Program-made: the position numbers and the translations under genes
Shown here: in pieces, positions 44,738 to 56,490 of the stretch
Layout of the letters: the number at the start of each line of letters is the position of its first letter
Position numbering within the stretch: the stretch's first letter is position 1
Notes under the pieces: generated by a model
Seen by the model: the letters and a program-made list of their open reading frames with translations, nothing else
What the model was told of the DNA's origin: nothing
The model's database searches: none
NCBI GenBank assembly: GCA_033675265.1
Contig: JAUJYZ010000088.1
Span: 1 to 64,000 of the forward strand
DNA length: 64,000 nucleotides
Reading direction: 5' to 3'
Origin: Actinostola sp. cb2023
Lineage: Eukaryota; Cnidaria; Anthozoa; Actiniaria; Actinostolidae

Positions 44738-45400
44738 CGAATGCCGTAATGACATACAAAGCCAGTTTTAAAAACGACGGTTCATGTTTACTAATAATTA
44801 ACTAATCAACTAATAATTTACTACATAATTTGTCTAGCTATTTCGCAAGTTACTCAGTTTATTTCATTGGAACGGTTTAAGACATAGCTGTCGCGCGGTT
44901 TACAAACCGGTTTTGACCAGTGTTGTTGCGGCTGTTCATTGGAAGAGAAAACACACTAAAATATGAGAGAAAAATACTTCTAAAGTAAATAGGGAAACAC
45001 ACAACAAGTTTTTAAATATATATGTGTAGAAAATAAGAGAAAAAACGCTATCCGTGTAATAACCTCTATTTAACTGTATGTATTTGACGTTTTCGTCGAA
45101 GTTAATTTCTAACTTTACTTATAGAATAAGAGCATATGTAGTCAGGAATTTCAGAAAACATTTTCAGCTCAGCTAGCCCAGTTGATTTCCAGTAACTAAT
45201 GTGTTCATCAAGTGTAAATAAACTGCAAATAAACGCAATGTATATCTGCAAATCCTGGTTGCATCTTAACAGCATACAACTAACTTTGTAACACACTTTA
45301 GTGTATTTTCGTGTCGTATTTTTTAAATTAAATGGTTTACAAAAGGGCTGCAGAATTTCTGCAGAAAACGAATGGGCGGAAATACTCGGAACACACCAAA
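44738..45400. other. No recognised feature
   Basis: AT-rich; a CTGCAGAATTTCTGCAG palindrome is near 45348. Confidence 0.4.
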
Positions 45401-45401
45401 A

Positions 45402-45600
45402 GGGTTCCGAAATTTGGACCCTTTTAGTGAACCTAGTGAATGGGCTGAAATACTCGGAGCAACCAAAAGGGTTCCGAAATTTGGACCCTTTTAGTGAACC
45501 TAGTGAATGGGCTGAAATACTCGGAGCAACCAAAAGGGTTCCGAAATTTGGACCCTTTTAGTGAACCTAGTGAATGGGCTGAAATACTCGGAATGGCGTA
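45402..45600. repeat. 67-bp tandem repeat, 3 copies
   Basis: GGGTTCCGAAATTTGGACCC opens units at 45402, 45469 and 45536, followed by TTTTAGTGAACCTAGTGAAT and GGGCTGAAATACTCGGA. Copies are essentially identical. Confidence 0.95.
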
Positions 45601-46508
45601 ACGATTTTGTGTTTTTCATCAGAAACAAAATTTCTGTAGTCCGTGTCCAATGGAATCTTACGGATCTTTTATTTTTTCGTTGAGGTTATAGTACTGTTGA
45701 ACGGAAGGATATTTTTTTCAGTGACATTTAATGGAGAATAAACGTTTTTTTTTTACATTTTGGAAAAGCGCAAATTAGTTTGGAAGGCGTTTAAACTTTA
45801 GTAACATCAGTAGGATAATTGAAGTTAAGTCTACATGATCATAATCATGTGTATAACATGACGGCAATCAAATGGTGGAGTAATAAACGTGAATAAAAAT
45901 ACGTACAGAAAAATGTTTCAGTATTAAAACCTTACGTACAATGTTCATGCCAACACCTTGTAGGCACCCTTCAGTCACGATCAACGTACTGTGAACACGT
46001 TTTATAGATCGGGTTTTATAGATCGGCCCTCAAACCTCCGTTTTTGATATAGAACTGTTTATCAGTAATTTTGTCTTTCAGTCTTCACTGAATACAATGC
46101 GCAAATGTATTTCTCCTTCAGCATATTTATTCACATGACTTACCACATATATTCTGTAATAGCCGGGCCCATTTAGAGGAAAAGGTTTGAATTAATCGCC
46201 TGGAATACATGCCTCCCCAACCCCTCCCCTTACTGCGGCGCTGTCACGTGCAAATGAAACTACTTGTAAAGACGATTTTACAGAACAAATAGTCTCTATA
46301 GTCATGTCCACGTATCTCAAGAACACATTACAGAAGTTATTGTCTGCTATAGACGCAGTATTTATGCTGTTGATATTTACTGTATTCGTGAACTGCCCGC
46401 GATGAAAGTGGTTGAGTAATTCGTGGAAGTAAAATGGCTATTGAAATTTGTACGCGGAAGATAGAAAGGCACAAAATTATAAATTCGATATATTGGCCTC
46501 TATGTAAG
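45601..46508. other. No recognised feature
   Basis: No domain-bearing frame. GTTTTATAGATCGG is duplicated locally near 45999-46025. Confidence 0.4.
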
Positions 46509-46652
46509 GGTTAGAGAATAACGCGAGTACTTTATGGAATTTAGAGCTCCGAGCAGCAGATAGAAGGCCACGAGGCGCGTAGCGCCGAGTGGCCCTTCTA
46601 TCAATGCGAGGAGCTCTAAATTCCATAAAGCACGAGTGTTTATTCTCTAACC
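46509..46652. repeat. Foldback MITE
   Basis: GGTTAGAGAATAACGCGAGT pairs with CACGAGTGTTTATTCTCTAACC, and TTTATGGAATTTAGAGCTCC with its complement; the loop is G+C-rich (GCGTAGCGC). Confidence 0.8.
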
Positions 46653-48094
46653 GTTTTAGAATATAGTCATACTCACGAGAGTATTCTTTGGCTGCATGTC
46701 TGTTGCTTTCCCAAAGGAATACTGATTTCAAATGCAAATACGCTTATGCAAAGCTGTTCAGTTGTGTGTAAATTGGAGCCGGTGAAGATGAATATCCGAA
46801 GCTTGAGGCTTAATACAAGCTTGCAACGCTAGAAATTACCGGTATTTGTTGTGGAAATGAAGAGCAGCAATCTCAAAGTTTCCTCAAGCCAGTTACAACG
46901 GACGAAATTGAAAAACGAGAGAAATAATGGACACCAAAGAAAACTCAAGCACGATATGGACATTAATATATTGAAAGATTGGGCTAACTATATCGCAATA
47001 ATCATACGGAGAACTTGGATGACTGATGAATATCCGTACATCTACACTTCTTGTAGAACATGGAGAAACTCGTTTGTGATTTCATTTTGAAGAGTAAGTG
47101 ACTCGCTACGTTTCTTTTAGTGATTAGTAAAGTTATGATCTGTCAGTTTCTGTACCATTTTTCGTGTATAAATCTATAGCTAGCTGCTACGAATCCAAAT
47201 AACTGTCGATTTATTGGATTATGATATAATATTTGAATAGTATTTGAAGATTAAACTAAGATTGTATTATAATATTTTTTTTGTATATAGTTTAGTACAC
47301 GTTATTCATTTAGAGTGCAAATATTATATCCGTGAAATTTAAGCGCTAGCATTTAGTACTAATTAACATTTTACTCCTAAGTAGACAACAATAATAAAGC
47401 ATTTGGTGCTATTTATTAGTACTATTTAGTTAGTTAACTATTTCACGGATATAATATTTGTACTCTAGTCAGGTATTCTCTAAGTTAGTCATTAGTATTC
47501 CCTATATAGAGAATACTAATAAGGCTTTGTAATAAAAGAAAACAAAAAGCTTTATTAGTATTCTCTATATAGAGAATACTAATGAGTCCATTGTTAAAGC
47601 TATATCAGTTACTTTATGAGATATAGAGCGCACAAATGCTGGGCGCTGATTGGTCGAGTGAGTATGACTATATTCTAAGATATATTACATCCTGTACGGT
47701 GTGATAAATTCTTCCAATTTTAAATATAAAATAAGCAAATACGAAGAGTTAGAAAGTATATTCTCTGACAAAGAAACTATATGCAACCACTTAGCGGCTG
47801 TTGAGAATTATTGGAATAATCAGAGCGAAAACAAATTCCCGCCAAAACACTTAACTTAATGAGTCGCGATCGCTACCTACATATATCTATAATATTCCCA
47901 AAAGTATGTGCTTCCAAGCTTCAAACAACCAACAACGAACGAGGAATTCAAAAATATAGTTTCTGACAAAGGAACTACGCAACCGCTAAGCAGTGTGGCT
48001 GATTAGGAAAATTATAGAGCGACAAAAAAAAAAATCCGCCCAGACACTCAGCGTAATGTCTGGCTTCTTCACGCAATTAGTTGAACATCAGTTG
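46653..48094. other. Unassigned, with short inverted repeats
   Basis: AATATAGTCATACTCAC near 46660 faces GAGTATGACTATATTCT near 47662, possibly the ends of a ~1-kb element. GCAAATATTATATCCGTGAA near 47318 faces TTCACGGATATAATATTTG near 47441. Two imperfect ~200-bp direct copies (TTCTCTGACAAAGAAACTAT near 47761 and TTTCTGACAAAGGAACTACG near 47961) follow. The plus frame at 46851-47090 has no domain. Confidence 0.4.
47491..47583. repeat. Hairpin palindrome
   Basis: ATTAGTATTC..TATATAGAGAATACTAAT at both ends; each arm is also internally palindromic around TATATA. Confidence 0.8.
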
Positions 48095-48097
48095 TAA

Positions 48098-50285
48098 TTA
48101 CTCGGGACCGAAGGAAGCCCGAGTTATAAAATGCGTTTTTCGGTAGTAGTAGTAGTTTTGTTCGGCTAAAGAATGACGAAAGTATGCGACGTATTTAATC
48201 GTATCGAGTTTCAAGATTACTCAGCAGATAAGAAAAAAACACACACACACAGGACTCAATAATATTTTAATCTTAGTTTTGAAAGCAGCTGTAGATCTTC
48301 AAGCTATTAAAGGTCAGGATTCTAGTTCATCGTTCAATGACTAGAAGTGGTAGAAGGACTAGAAGCTCGCTTAAGGTATCAGGGTACCCCAAACGACCGT
48401 CATGCACGCAACACGCTCTAGCGCGTACTCATTACGCTAAAACCACTAAAAAGTATACATTTTCTGAAAGCTGAATAAATGCAGAATTCAATAAAACAAT
48501 TAGTTTTTAGAACAAAAACAGTATATTTGAAATAGGTAAAAAAGTTCAGATTTTCACATCACTATCATCGCCGAGGTCCCATACAGCCGCAATTTATCGG
48601 AAATCCTCGACTAATACCTTTATAAGCTCATGAGATATAGCTTACAAAAAAAGTGTCTCCGTTTATCGATAAATTTACCCGTTGCGTTTTTATACGGTCC
48701 TAAACTTCGAGCTCTGCAAAACTGGAAAACACTTTACAAAGCAAGTTATAACTTTCGAAGGAAATTGAATATTAAAATTCGGAGATACTATTTTGAAGAA
48801 TATATATTTGACAAAGTGTCTACCAAATTTCAGCTAAATCGGATAAAATCCCTTTGAACTGGAACTCAAAATGTGCGCTTGATTCATGGCTATTTTGTTT
48901 CCGAAATAAAGGCAAAAGAGTTTTCAAGTCAATTGGCGCCTTTGTTTACACAAGCGTGGATAATCCACCACAAATATGCGATCCAATACCTGATGACATA
49001 TGAATGGCATTCATAAGTATATCGCCTTACAGTACGTAGCGTTCGTAACACAACGAGGCAGGAAAACAAAGTTACTGCTGGCGGAAAATACGAGCATTTT
49101 GACCGTGAGTGGTTTGGCATCGTTGTTTTGAGTGAGCAGTTACGATTTTTGGATACTTTCTTCGCATCTGAATCTTTGTGGAAAGTCTGTTGCGTGATTA
49201 CTGTTGACAGCTTGCTTGTCAACATCTTTTTACATCAAATGAAACCAAAATCCGTTTTTTGATTCTAACTTTTTAGGAAAAATATATTTTTAGATTCTGT
49301 TTTTTGGAGATGATAGATAATATTCAATTAGATTTGATTGTCAAAAAAAATCAAAACCGGTGGTTTGAAAGGTTTTTTGGGGTACCCTGATACCTTAAAA
49401 TATATTTAACAAATACAAACGTGAGGGCGTTATCAGAACCATCTGACCTATGCAACCTCAAGACGTATCATTTTCAATAACTCATGATGAATGTTTATTT
49501 TATTCCACGTTTGAAAAATTCACAAGGAAAAGGAATCGTAAAAATCGTACTTCAAAACTACATCAAAGCAAAGGCGAGAAAGGTCAATGTTCGAAAATCC
49601 GTGTTCTTTTCAGTACGATGACAGTTGTATGATCCTTGTCTGAGTCATACATTTATTACGCGATCTAATTTTAGAACCGCCACGTTAAGCGCTATTTAAA
49701 ACAGAATTTCCACGCTCAAAACAGGTCAGTGAACGGCAAAAATACAATCGAAATCAAAACGTCATTAGATTTCAGGGATCTGTTACAGAAGAAGACGCTC
49801 AATGAGCGTATAGTCGGGTATTTAATATGACAATGATAGTTGCGTGACAAGAAAGATTATTTGTATCGATGAGTATCGATAAAGATCTCCGATTGTTCGA
49901 AGTACGTATATCATATGTTTTCAAACGTACTTGAGGTCACTTGAGGTTGCATATTGATGGCGCCAGAAACGGGTCGAATAGTTTTATTCGACGTTCGAAC
50001 CGTAACTCGAACCCGAACTCGATTCCAAACTCGACGTTTCGGGATCTGAAGCTAGAGAGCGGGCCTTTACACGAACTCATCAAAATCAAATCAATTGAAC
50101 TCAAAGTCAAAAGGTAATCAAATGAACTCAAAGTCAAAGGCAAATCAAATGAACTCGACACATACATGTATATACATAGTCTCCCTCGTCACGCAACTGT
50201 CAGTCATTGTCAGGTCTCTCCTCACGCAACTGACATTGTCCTTGTCATAAGCCCGAGTGTACGCTCATTGAGCGTCTTGTTATTA
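48098..50285 (+). repeat. Interspersed repeat, copy split by a TTAA insertion
   Basis: Second copy of the repeat at 21515-22275, starting ACTCGGGACCGAAGGAAGCC and ending GTACGCTCATTGAGCGTCTT. It is interrupted by the element at 48375-49394. The segment 49470-49975 is specific to this copy and includes AAGACGCTCAATGAGCGTAT near 49792, the inverted form of the terminal word at 50264, so 49792-50285 looks like a smaller element with inverted ends. Confidence 0.85.
48375..49394. mobile_element. 1,020-bp TTAA insertion, GGTATCAGGGTACCCC ends
   Basis: It is flanked by TTAA duplications at 48371-48374 and 49395-49398. Terminal inverted repeats are GGTATCAGGGTACCCCAAA and the reverse complement. The same repeat without the insertion exists at 21790-21815, confirming the borders to the base. 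The interior shows only short frames (48630-48857 +, 48929-49225 -) with no transposase motif, so it is non-autonomous; the TTAA target fits a piggyBac- or Sola3-like enzyme. Confidence 0.93.
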
Positions 50286-50623
50286 TTATTATCAGCTCAA
50301 TTCTTTGTCATTTTACAGAGTGAAAGTATCTTCATTGGTCTGTGCTGTAGTTTGTCAGTTTAATCAGGGATAGGATTGGAATCCCACCATTCATCTGTAG
50401 TCGACCTAACTATAAACGTAGCAACGCGCTGATTCAAGAGAATTAAATACCTTTTTTGCATATAATAACGTAACAGTGACTCGTAAACAGTGAAATAGCA
50501 TCAAAAAATGGTTCGTTTGCACATATACTGTTTTCTATCATCGCGTACATCAAGTACTTTATTACACCAGTCATTCATACAAAACGTGTTTGGGAACGAG
50601 AATATTTTGTGAGTTTAAGAATA
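50286..50623. other. No recognised feature
   Basis: TAGTTTGTCAGTTTAA occurs here near 50348 and again at 50838, flanking the MITE region. Confidence 0.4.
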
Positions 50624-50836
50624 CAGTTGAACCTCCGGTTGCGACCATTCTGGTAAGCGACCACCTCTCCTATAAGCGACCAGTATTCCAAAATACCAAA
50701 AAAAATTATTATTATTATTATTAAAATTCAGTTCCAAGTCAAATCACTATAGTTGGAACCTCTCGTAAGCAACCACCTCTCGTAAGCGACCACTAAGCTT
50801 GACATTTTGGGAGGTCGCTTAATGGAGGTTCGACTG
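50624..50836. mobile_element. TA-flanked MITE, CAGTTGAACCTCC ends
   Basis: 213 bp between TA at 50622-50623 and 50837-50838. The ends read CAGTTGAACCTCCGGTTGCG and GGTCGCTTAATGGAGGTTCG + ACTG. Internal GTAAGCGACCACCTCTC words repeat the terminus. CAGTTGAACCTC ends with a TA target are typical of pogo/Tigger-type Tc1/mariner elements. A further lone terminus (CAGTCGAACCTCCGGTAAG) is at 50903. Confidence 0.8.
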
Positions 50837-51315
50837 TAGTTTGTCAGTTTAAGAGCCAGTCTCAATTGTTCAGTTTTATTTTGTTCACCTTGAAATAGAA
50901 TACAGTCGAACCTCCGGTAAGTGACCAATCAGAGCGCGCGCATCTTTATGTCCACCTGTGTTATTATACTTATGCATATCGATTAAGGCTTATTGGTCCT
51001 TTTTTACTGAATACATAAATATGAATGATGGGTTAGTGGTGGATTGATAGCCGACGAATGGTTTGGTTAATGAACTATAACACTCAGGGCAATCGGACGC
51101 ATAGCTAGTCGTCTCTTACGATAACGGTAAGTGAGTAGTTTGGCTTACTCTTGAAACACTACAATATGGGAACATATCTTCTCCAACAAGTATAAAGTGG
51201 TAATTGGCGACTACAGGTCTCAGCAAATCTTTAGTTCTATAGAAAGATTGGTTTTGGTCCAGTTTATCAGTAAAAAGAGAGAAGGCTAATCGTGCGTAGA
51301 TAATTTGTCAGAATT

Positions 51316-52374
51316 ATGGCTAAAACAGAAAACATTGTCGTCAACTTACTTTGCATCATCATTGCCGTCGTCACAATCGTTGGAAATGCATTGGTTTGCC
51401 ACATTATTCTACGAGTAAAATCCATGAAGACTTCAATGAATTATCTTCTTCTAAACCTCGCTATACTTGACGCTATTACAGGTTTTATAGCAATATTTTA
51501 TGCTGTGATTAATGATGATGCTGGCCTTTTTGGGACACCGCGTATTCTACACCAAGCGTACAACCAAAGCGCCCTTGCTGCCGAGGTACTCTGTAAACTA
51601 GTAAATAGTTTATGGCTTGGAAGCACAATTACGCCATTGTTCTTGATGGCAATTGCGTACGAGCGATATAAAGCTGTTGTACATCCACTCACAAGGCGAG
51701 ACAGTCTTGTAACTAAGGGTAGGCTCAAGTGGATATTGCCATTAGCATGGCTCTTAGGTTTTGGATTTCTGAGCACCGATTTAGTTTTGGGGACTTACTC
51801 AGAAGGCACTTGCAAGGACAAGAGCTATTCCTGGTACAACTTTAAAGTTTACACCGCTGTCTACGTAACGACACTGTATATAATTCCTTCTACAGTCATT
51901 TCCACCCTCTATTATCGAGTTATTCGCTCTTTAAGAAAGACAGAAATCATCGCAGCCCAAGCAGAACTTCAAAGAGCAAGATCAAAAGCGAGGAAAAAAG
52001 TAATTCTGGTCATAATCACAGTTACGTTGACTTTCTATATTTTCTGTGGTTTACCACACATGCTGTACCTTGTGAATGATCTTTTTGAGCTGTCCTTCTG
52101 GCAGAATGTTGGAGAGTTTCCTCTTGTCCTAATTTCATTGAACTCCGCTTTAAATCCATTGATTTACTTTATATTTATCAAATCATTCCGTGATGGTCTC
52201 AGAAGTACCTGTAAGTCTTCACTTCAAGATACTAATAACTGTCATGTTGTAAACATTACAACTGCAGAACGAAACGCAGGAAACAGTAACAGCTTAAACC
52301 AACAGAACGATAGCAATAGTGGGGAGCCGAAACTCCTAGTTATTCGCTTTGTGGACGAAAATCCGCGTAACTAA
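51316..52374 (+). CDS. Class A (rhodopsin-like) GPCR
   Basis: 352-residue seven-helix receptor of the plasma membrane, expected to couple an extracellular ligand to heterotrimeric G proteins. The coding region is uninterrupted, as in many anthozoan GPCRs. Visible landmarks: short N-terminus (about 8 residues) without a signal peptide; TM1 with VGNALVCHIIL (N1.50); TM2 NLAILD (D2.50); Cys at the top of TM3 (EVLCKLVNS) and in loop 2 (EGTCKDK) for the usual disulphide; ERY at the end of TM3, in place of DRY; Trp in TM4 (LAWLLGF); TM5 Pro (YIIPSTVIS); basic loop 3; TM6 FCGLP in place of CWxP; NPLIY in TM7; then FRDGLRS helix 8 and a Ser/Asn-rich tail. One N-glycosylation sequon (NQS) lies in loop 1. 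The ATG has TTATGG context; GTAAGT-type donors upstream (51130) allow a non-coding 5' exon. The ligand is unknown; general resemblance is to amine/peptide-type cnidarian orphan receptors. Confidence 0.93.
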   Translation: MAKTENIVVNLLCIIIAVVTIVGNALVCHIILRVKSMKTSMNYLLLNLAILDAITGFIAIFYAVINDDAGLFGTPRILHQAYNQSALAAEVLCKLVNSLWLGSTITPLFLMAIAYERYKAVVHPLTRRDSLVTKGRLKWILPLAWLLGFGFLSTDLVLGTYSEGTCKDKSYSWYNFKVYTAVYVTTLYIIPSTVISTLYYRVIRSLRKTEIIAAQAELQRARSKARKKVILVIITVTLTFYIFCGLPHMLYLVNDLFELSFWQNVGEFPLVLISLNSALNPLIYFIFIKSFRDGLRSTCKSSLQDTNNCHVVNITTAERNAGNSNSLNQQNDSNSGEPKLLVIRFVDENPRN

Positions 52375-53021
52375 GCGCAATCTCATGCATGGGAATAGCA
52401 ATGTTGAGGAATTTACATAACAATCTATTTTCCTGCATTCGCAAGAAATACAATAAATTAATCTTCAAGGGAAGATAAATCGATTAACTATTGTTATCGA
52501 ATTCATGAATAATTAATGAGGGAAATACAATAGAAATCATAAGCGTAGAAGACATCTGCAAATCGACAAGATATTCGTCCTCATTTGCACTAAACTTTAT
52601 CTTGGATTTTCTTGGCCAAACTGTTTCCTATCATCAAAATTATAGTAAAAAATCCACGTATACATCGTTGGATTCGATAAGTAATATAGACTCTATGCAT
52701 AAATGGTAGAATCGTAAAATCTCATTCACTTTGTTATTGGGAATATGTTACAGCAATATCTGACAATCTCTTTGAAGAGAGTGTTATCAAAAATAAACAC
52801 ACCAAATTTTAGGGCTTTACTACGAAATCTTGAAAAGATATAGTGACTTGAAATTACAAATATTTGTGCCAGAAACCGGACTTTGGCCCTAAATGCCTCG
52901 TTTCCATGTATTTTGCACCTTTCAAACGCTCACTACTTATGATAGTTTCATTTTTATTAATGCACTTTTGGGGTAATTACTAAACTGTGGGTTTTCTTTC
53001 AATCTATTATTTTACCTTTAC
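52375..53021. other. GPCR 3' flank
   Basis: Likely 3' UTR and intergenic DNA. AATAAATTAA near 52451 is a candidate polyadenylation signal about 75 bp after the stop; AAATAAAC near 52791 is a weaker alternative. Confidence 0.45.
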
Positions 53022-53025
53022 TTAA

Positions 53026-53637
53026 AGTGCCTGTGAAACGAAAATGTCGATCCTTGTTTGATTGTACATTAATTGTTGTTGTTTGGTCTTTCTCTGAACA
53101 TTTGCTGTATTTAAACATCGACTTTGAGCGTGCGAACATTTTCTTTTCGCGGTTCGAAAATTATCATTTTCAACCAAAATGTGCGACAAGAGACTGGGCC
53201 CTTGACAATGGCTCGGTGACGTCATAAGTTGTGTATGCCTTTGTTTGCACAACTTATGACGTCACATTTATATAGTTTGACCGAGCGGGAATAGACAGAA
53301 TCGGCTAACGAAATGTTGTACCCAATTCAGACCTTTTGGGAATACGGTTCTTTGTCTGTTGTATTTCGATTTCAATAGAGCATTGACATGGAAATGTTTG
53401 GAACAAAAAGCTCTTATTCCCAAAGGTTTTGAATTGGGGTAAAGAATGTAAACATTGCGTTAGCCGAATAGGTCTATTGTCGCACTTTGAAACCCAAAAT
53501 GCCCAACTTCGTGCGCGAAATAAAAAATGTTCCTGAAGCTCAATTCACTTTTTATTAACACCATGTAAACAAGCAAATAGTAAACTTTCGTAGTAGCAAA
53601 TAAAAACGGGGTCTGTTTTTTTCGTTTCATAGGCACT
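53026..53637. mobile_element. TTAA-flanked MITE, AGTGC..GCACT termini
   Basis: 612 bp between TTAA at 53022-53025 and 53638-53641. The ends read AGTGCCTGTGAAACGAAAA and TTTTCGTTTCATAGGCACT. A strong inner hairpin (GACGTCATAAGTTGTG with CACAACTTATGACGTCAC) lies at 53217-53264. It shares the AGTGC terminus and TTAA target with 7424-8011. Confidence 0.85.
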
Positions 53638-53641
53638 TTAA

Positions 53642-54400
53642 CTCGTTGATTCTTTCAGTTTTTTGCAAATTTATGCAAATTCAAGAAATCGAGTATTGCG
53701 TGCATCGTGAATATTGTATATAGTATACATAATGACACGAACAAGAAAAACTTGAACTACAAAAATTATCTGTCAGTCGGTTTTCTTTCTTCACGTATTA
53801 GCCTAGTTCACGTGCATTTCAAGTTTGGAATTCAATGCATTTTGCTTGAAGTACGAATGTTAATGGTTATCGCAGTATTTTGGCTTTACAATCGTTAATA
53901 ATTAATCTCAATTACAATTGCAAATGCCGAGTTTCTGAAATGTAATAAAGCAGCTGTAATGATTTGGAGAATGCTGAGTCAACGTTATAAATATAAAACG
54001 GTTTTAGGACGGCGTCCGGAAGCCAAAGTAAATATTTTTGAAGAGCAATCAGTGAAAAAAACAACCAATTTCTAGAAGAGACAACTGGCTTTGGCTTTGC
54101 TGGCTTTGCTGGCAGGTATTTAATTTATGATAAGAGGTCTATTTAGTGTGTTTTGGCATCGATCGATATATTTTGAGTGCTCACTCCTCAAAGCAACATA
54201 ATCGATCACCAAATCTTGGTTTCAGCCGAAAATAAAATACTTACTCGATTCGCTCAAGCAAGTGCTTTCGATATGTAATAGAATGGCAATCTATCAGTGT
54301 TCTGACCTGCTTTAATGTCAGGTCGTTTACTCCAATAACGGCCCAGAAAATCGATTTTTTTTCGAATGACATGCTTCTCTCGCTCTTCCTGGGCTTCCTG
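53642..54400. other. No recognised feature
   Basis: GGCTTTGCT is triplicated near 54089-54112. No domain-bearing frame is seen. Confidence 0.4.
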
Positions 54401-54810
54401 TGGCCGGGATGGACTGGACACTTCTGAGGGGTAGTGAGGGAGGGGGGGGGGGGGGGATTACTCCCTATATACGAGTGGTAGGGATGACTGTCGTATTTTT
54501 TAGGGGTTGAAATCGTCATTTCGGTATATTTTTAGCGGTTGTCAAAGCGAAGTCCTGGTCTTCTTGAAAACTAGTATTTTTAGGGTACTCTCGCGATCGA
54601 ATGCTAATCACGAATGCTAATCACCAAGGAAACCGTGCAAGCCAACAATAAACGAGTTACTGTAGTCGGTTATTTTTGTAGGAATTTTTAAGGGTTTTAT
54701 TTTCAGACAACAAAGTCATTCAGTAGGGTCGGCAGATTTTACGACTTGGTACATTTTAGCCGGGTATTTTTTTAGGTTTTCCGAAAATACGAGAAATGAG
54801 TAAAATGTCT
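54401..54810. repeat. Interspersed repeat with G15 tract
   Basis: A run of 15 G at 54442-54456 is followed by GATTACTCCCTATATACGAG and phrases TATTTTTTAGGGGTTG, TATTTTTAGCGG, ATTTTTAGGGTA and ATTTTTAAGGGTT, a rhythmic T-run/GGG pattern like the other poly-G-bordered repeats here. Confidence 0.6.
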
Positions 54811-54962
54811 GTGCATATTTAATATAACAACAACAACAAATTAGGATGGATTAAAAATCATTGCCGAAAAAACAAAAAAAACAAAAACAAACAAACAAAC
54901 AAACAAAACAACAAATTATTACCATAAAATGACAAAAAATTACAAACTTAGTAAAAGGAAGA
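54811..54962. other. A-rich low-complexity sequence
   Basis: Repeated CAAA and AACAACAA words. Confidence 0.6.
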
Positions 54963-55132
54963 ACCGATATACCGAATCGAAATATGGCAGCCAATTTGAA
55001 TAACTATTGTTCTGGACTGACTAGCCTCTCATTCATGTGAAAACGCGTTTGTGTTTCAACGTGAACACGAGGTTGGTCAGTCAAAGAACAATGGCAATTG
55101 GACGCCATATTTCGATTCGGTTTATAATAGGT
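54963..55132. repeat. Foldback MITE
   Basis: ACCGATATACCGAATCGAAA pairs with TTTCGATTCGGTTTATAATAGGT, then ATGGCAGCCAATTTG and GGACTGACTAGCCTC with their complements. Confidence 0.75.
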
Positions 55133-55380
55133 AAACAATACTCAGAATACCTGGTAAAGCCAAGCGGCCGTGTTGTGTCAGCCTGCGTAGCTTGTATCAA
55201 AAATACAAGCTCTTCCACGACTATGATTTCTATTGTGTTTTCCTCATGAATTATTAATGATATGATAAGTACTAGTATTAATTAAATAGTTTCAAGCAGG
55301 TTGGCATTAAAAAGCTGTACAAGTATAAAGAAAATAACATTATATAAGGAGACAAAAATAATGGACACAGTTGTGATAAC

Positions 55381-56050
55381 CGAGACACAGGAGCCTGATT
55401 AGCATAAACACATTAATTTCTATAAACTAAATACCATTCATGCTTTGAAGCTAAAACTTCTCCAAAATGTTAAGATCCATTAATTTGTGAAAATTTAATC
55501 GCGATAATAGCAAATGAAGTGTCACGTGACAAATCACGTGGTCAAGACTGGTTGAAAAATTCAATCGAAAATGGGGTACGTAGAGACTTTTCTTCGAATA
55601 CTAACCGGCATTGTTTCATTAAATACCTTTGGTAGATTTCTTTCTATTACCGCCTTTTAATGGTGTCTACATATTTTCATTAAGGAGAAAATTAAAAATA
55701 ATCAAATAACTGGATTGGTCACGTGACCTGTTTTATGAATTATCTCTATAACTAATGATTAAGGACAACGTTAAAAGGCGGATTTAGAAAGACCTTTCAA
55801 AACGTAACTTTTTGACATCTGATTCATTATTCTTAGAAAAGTTTCTATGTACCCCATTTTAAGCTGAAATATTTGGACATATGTTGCCATGTGATTTGTC
55901 ACGTGACCCAGCACATGCAATAAACCACATCAGATTTTCACACACTCAAGGGACTAAACATCTTGGTGAAGTTTTATCTCCAAAGCATGAATAGTTTTCA
56001 GTTTATAGAAAATAATGTTTTCTATGCCAATTGGGCTCATGTGTCAGGCC
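55381..56050. mobile_element. E-box foldback element 2
   Basis: The arms (about 55381-55680 and 55740-56050) pair imperfectly over ~300 bp (for example TTTCTATAAACT, CATTCATGCTTTGAAG and AAAATGGGGTACGTAGA against their complements). The right end reads GTGTCAGGCC then TTAA (56051-56054), the same terminus as element 1; the left end is decayed. CACGTG sites occur at 55523, 55535, 55720 (centre) and 55900. GGTCACGTGACCTGTTTTAT at the centre aligns with GGTCACGTGACCTATTTTGT of element 1. Confidence 0.75.
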
Positions 56051-56054
56051 TTAA

Positions 56055-56490
56055 GAGGGCTCTTCTGTAAAAGTCACCCAACTCGAGCAGACCTTGAAAA
56101 ATCAAAAATCCCCAAACTTTGTCAGAATATAGCCTTATAAGAACTAAAAATAATGATATAACTTTGGGATTGATTTGGTCGTTATTTTTGGTGAACGACC
56201 GTAATTTCCATTTTCGCCCTCCAAGAGGCCATTTTCGCCCCGAAATATGGCTCGTACATAAAGGTCGATTTAAAATCAAAATCAAAACAGACATACTATC
56301 TGTTATTTGGAGAAGAACGAAGAGATATCAAACTGCATTTGTGGAGTTTTGTTGGTTAATTCTCTCAAATTCAAATATTTTAAAGATTTTTGATTTGGGG
56401 CGTTTTGGGACGGACTTCAAAAGTGCCTAAAATTCGTCAAATCTTAATAGAAATATCTCCACTGGTATGACGATCCAGAGCGTAAAACGC
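56055..56490. other. No recognised feature
   Basis: A 103-codon plus frame (56119-56430) is open but has no recognisable domain. CATTTTCGCCC is directly repeated near 56210-56238. Confidence 0.4.
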
